Below are positions 61,378-64,000 of a stretch of DNA of 64,000 bases, one piece after another. Under the pieces are notes generated by a model, which made no database searches, had not been told where the DNA came from, and saw only the letters and a program-made list of their open reading frames with translations. The first letter of the stretch is position 1, and each line of letters opens with the position of its first letter. The stretch lies in NCBI RefSeq assembly GCF_001949145.1, contig NW_019091421.1:1278206-1342205 (forward strand), read 5' to 3'. Source of the stretch: Acanthaster planci. Taxonomy: Eukaryota > Echinodermata > Asteroidea > Valvatida > Acanthasteridae. A program made the translations under genes and the position numbers.

Positions 61378-61580
61378 TTAATTTTGGATTTTTACCCCGC
61401 CTGACATGTATTTAACACTGTATACTCGGTGTTTGCCCCCGAAGGCTTGTGAAAAAAAAAAACACCACAAGCGCACTCGGGTGGGAGTCAAACCCACGAC
61501 CTCCTGCTTACTAGTGCAGGCGTCTTAACCATTTGACCACCAGGCTTGCCAGTGTCGGCTGGCTGATTCGAATCATATGT
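61378..61580 (-). mobile_element. tRNA-derived SINE, copy B
   Basis: On the minus strand it repeats the order of copy A: the leader CATATGATTCGAATCAGCC, A box TGGTCAAATGG, the shared CTGCACTAGTAAGCAGGAGG, B box GGTTTGACTCC, the CACAAGCCTTCGGGGGC tail and ACAGTGTTAAATACATGTC, ending TCCAAAATTAA. Two B-box changes and a purine-rich A box suggest it is more decayed than copy A. It lies in ATP5PD intron 1, antisense to the gene. Confidence 0.8.
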
Positions 61581-62121
61581 CATGTAACTTAGCACTTAGG
61601 CCCCTAGTCAGAGTAACTTGGACTCCACGAGTCGACTTTTTAAACATTTGGACATGGTCGGGCAATAGTAGAATCTGATTACACTTCATAGGCTTTCCCT
61701 TCCGTCAATTTCACTCAAAATAGCTCTTGCATCCACAGATTTCATGGGTTCTTAAACTGTCTTAACACTTTCGGATTCAGTGGGAATGGGAGACTTCGAG
61801 ACACTTGGTGGCGCCAGACACAACAGTCCTTTTTGGTTGATGCAGGCAAGCGCATGCTGTGGTAGGCTTGCTCGTGAGTTCTGAGCACGTGCACAACCGC
61901 AGAAAAGACCGGTTTGTCTGCCACCACTATGTGTCGCAAAGTCTCCCATTGGAGATTCCAATGATGATGGTTAAGGTTAACTCCCATCAGGGAAGACAAG
62001 AGAAATTTTCCCTTCAAATTGGAAACGCTCGTGTCGGCCGAGCTCGAAGTTGCCATCTTCTTCATGTAGTGATTCAAACTGTATGCCAATGTACCTGGAG
62101 ACGTCCACGGCATGCTGTCTG

Positions 62122-62300
62122 AGCAGACCATTCACAATAAGCATGCGATGACTGCACGCACATGCCAATGACTATTGCCTGAGCAGCGTAACATTCGGTA
62201 ATTGTGACCACGTTGATTTGTACACCGGACATTGCGCCGCGCAGGAACAGTCGTCGGCACGCATTGGCAGATACTGCATGCTTATTGTGAATGGTCTGCT
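62122..62300. repeat. perfect 25-base inverted repeat with divergent inner arms
   Basis: AGCAGACCATTCACAATAAG plus GCATGC's first bases at 62122-62146 is matched without error by its reverse complement at 62276-62300, 129 bases apart. Further inside, TGCCAATG and related words pair less well. Probably the ends of a MITE or a partial inverted duplication. Outer flanks also show weak similarity (CCTGGAGA words). Confidence 0.65.
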
Positions 62301-62571
62301 AGCTCGGCCAGCACATCTTGACAGTTGTCTCCATTTCTCCAGGAAGTGAATTCTGAGCAGGTTGATTCGGGATACGACAATGTACAAGCTATTTTGATTG
62401 AAATCAATTAAGGAAAGAGAAAGCCTATGACGGGTACTTGGACTCTACTATCCCCTGACCACGTCAAAATGTTTAACAAATGCGATTCATAGAGTCCCAG
62501 TTACTCCGACTAGCATTAGGCCCCCGTATTTGAACTTAAATTTGTACCTCTTTCGTTCCTTAATTTCGCAG

Positions 62572-62668
62572 GCTAGCATCCATGCCTGAACAGCCCAAAG
62601 CTATAGACTGGGCTTACTACAAGAAAGTAGTCCCTGCTGCTGGACTTGTAGACAAGTTTCAAAAACAG
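62572..62668 (+). CDS. ATP5PD: ATP5PD exon 2
   Basis: Residues 41 (part) to 73. It encodes LASMPEQPKAIDWAYYKKVV and PAAGLVDKFQKQ, closely matching human LAALPENPPAIDWAYYKANV. The acceptor is AATTTCGCAG and the donor CAG|GTAAAG. The duplicated IDW-A motif in exons 1 and 2 is a family hallmark. Confidence 0.95.
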
Positions 62669-62835
62669 GTAAAGTACACTTACATGTACTAAGTAGGCCT
62701 ATATCCACCCTGACACACTTGTGTCTGGCTACAGACACAAGTTTCCTCATTTTGGGCTTCAGGTGTCCTTCAGTTTGCTTATTCAACCCCCCAAGACCTA
62801 TAACTTGATTGCTAATTTGTTCTTTGCTCCTACAG

Positions 62836-62907
62836 TTTGATGAGCTGAAGGTACCCTTCCCGATGGACACAGCTTCTGCCAAGATTGAGCAGCAGTCTAA
62901 GGAAATG
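62836..62907 (+). CDS. ATP5PD: ATP5PD exon 3
   Basis: Residues 74-97, FDELKVPFPMDTASAKIEQQ followed by SKEM, aligned with human FNALKVPVPEDKYTAQVDAE. It is 24 codons, phase 0 at both ends, with acceptor TTGCTCCTACAG and donor ATG|GTGAGA. Confidence 0.92.
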
Positions 62908-63568
62908 GTGAGACCGGCACCAGTCCCCTCCCTTTTCCTTTCTGATATTTGCTGTGGCATTGGGCTTGCTCTTTTCTGTGTTTCTCAGAAGAAAAAGGTT
63001 CTTCTCTGATACACGTACACGTATCTTTAGACTGCACAGTCAGGCAAGCGGTCAAAGATGGTTGTTTTTTTTCAAAATGGGGGGGGGGCTTTTTCCTACA
63101 TCCATGAATTTCGTCCTTCACAGGGAAGAACCCAATTGTACATGTAGGTTGCCCGCAAAACACAGGCAAACATGTCTGAGGTTTATTTGTTGACTTTGTA
63201 TTTCTTGAAAGATGACAGTCATGTCAGTACTGATATTTTCCCCGCTGATGACCTGATGTCATTTCTGCCATTTGGTGCATCAGTGCCAATCTTAGACAGT
63301 GTCCAAATTATGAAGCTGCATTCGGAAATATACAAGGACTTGCTGAAGCTGTCAAGTAGTGGCCTTCACTCATTTCCCATAGGCACGTGTTCTGTTTCTC
63401 GTCAGTAGTTAAGTGATGTAAGGCATTCAAAATGATGTGGATTTTATTCAGGCTCCTCTCTCGTCAGTACCCTAAGACGAAAAAGCACCCAAGCACTGAT
63501 AAGTCTACCAACTATGTATGAAGACATGGGCTTGTTTCCTAACACGTTTGCACTTGTTGCTTGAACAG

Positions 63569-63631
63569 GACACTATGACAGCTGAGTTCAAGAAGGGATC
63601 AGACCAGCGCATTGCGCAGTATGATAAAGAG
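63569..63631 (+). CDS. ATP5PD: ATP5PD exon 4; gene continues past the window
   Basis: Residues 98-118, DTMTAEFKKGSDQRIAQYDK then E, aligned with human CAEWVSLSKARIVEYEKE. Phase 0 at both ends, acceptor GCTTGAACAG and donor GAG|GTATGG. The remaining part of the protein (human EKMKNLIPFDQM onwards) is not in the window. Confidence 0.92.
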
Positions 63632-63746
63632 GTATGGCCGTTTGATTCGCAAAATGCCCGTTTCCTCGCTTGAGTTTTGCAATTTTGTTCCACACTGTTC
63701 TTTGGGCCAAAATGGACTGGCTTACTGATCTGATGATTGGGCCTAC

Positions 63747-63912
63747 CAGTGTTGTAGATCAGACGTCACAGCAGACAGGAGACCATTCCCAAGACCAGTC
63801 ACAAGTAAAAGGGTTAACAGTGAACAGGTTGTTCATTGAAACAATTTGTGACTCAAATTCAGGCTGGAGGTCTTGTGTTGGTCTTATAGGGACTTGTTAT
63901 GGTCTAAGGAGT
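63747..63912. mobile_element. diverged copy of the CAGTGTT hAT-like MITE
   Basis: It begins CAGTGTTGTAGATCAGACGT like the element at 33399-33577 and keeps inner words in the same order (AGACCAGTCACAAGT, TTTGTGACT, GGGACTTGT). The right end is not clearly defined. It is in ATP5PD intron 4. Confidence 0.4.
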
Positions 63913-64000
63913 CCTTGGCACATAAATGGTGCTACATCCTAGTGACAATTCGAATGCCAAAAAGTGGACCCTGGGTCTCTGAAAGTGGCCATTTGTTGTT

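Larger units (their letters stand above)
59730..62571 (+). other. ATP5PD intron 1
   Basis: About 2.8 kb. It holds SINE copy B (61378-61580, antisense), a perfect 25-base inverted repeat (62122-62300), a 12-of-14 CTCF-like word at 61801-61814, and two overlapping antisense open frames (61742-62131, 129 codons; 61977-62168, 63 codons) that I do not recognise and cannot call coding. Confidence 0.6.

Noticed and set aside
61742-62168. Antisense gene in ATP5PD intron 1
   Set aside because: Two open frames overlap with no recognisable domain; kept only as a finding tied to the inverted repeat.
1-64000. CRISPR array, operon, phage or other bacterial system
   Set aside because: No regularly spaced direct repeats, no closely packed one-strand genes and clear animal introns with GT-AG sites.

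Overview
The window is animal nuclear DNA of roughly 40% GC, almost certainly from an invertebrate. The genes are split by GT-AG introns, spacers are long, and short non-autonomous transposons are everywhere. The self-complementary word ACATGTAC (often with CCGGTAC or TACATGTA) is scattered across introns and spacers, as I would expect of amphioxus, an echinoderm, a hemichordate or a mollusc. That taxonomic guess is inference; the sequence does not settle it.

Three genes are visible. (1) On the minus strand at about 1.7-7.4 kb is a gene for a glutamine-rich, probably nuclear, regulatory protein. Its large polyQ exon (6320-7394) is certain in character, its terminal exon (1717-1989) is likely, and three internal exons are tentative. 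I could not name it. (2) On the plus strand at 52939-56563 is a complete four-exon UBE2S gene, the K11-chain-elongating E2 of the anaphase-promoting complex, encoding 213 residues. (3) On the plus strand from 59608 to beyond the window end are the first four exons of ATP5PD, subunit d of the mitochondrial ATP synthase peripheral stalk. UBE2S and ATP5PD lie in tandem about 3 kb apart. They have separate roles (cell cycle versus respiration) and no evident functional link.

Between 7.4 kb and about 52.3 kb I find no coding exon I would defend. This 45-kb stretch is spacer, or a large first intron or 5' region of the minus-strand gene. It holds a dense collection of small inverted-repeat elements: hAT-like, Tc1/pogo-like and piggyBac-like MITEs, a nested insertion of one element into another, a 646-bp long hairpin at 29.7-30.3 kb, and inverted repeats at 49.9 and 51.2 kb. 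Two GC-rich islands (about 19.94-20.08 and 24.65-24.84 kb) look like conserved elements or isolated exons.

Around UBE2S and ATP5PD there is a tRNA-derived SINE family with two near-complete copies in opposite orientation and a palindromic pair of its 3' tails. Several degraded tRNA-like fragments, a YY1-like site and a CTCF-like site lie close to the ATP5PD start. I found no CRISPR array, operon, prophage or other bacterial system. The most novel material is the set of repeat families and the hairpins.
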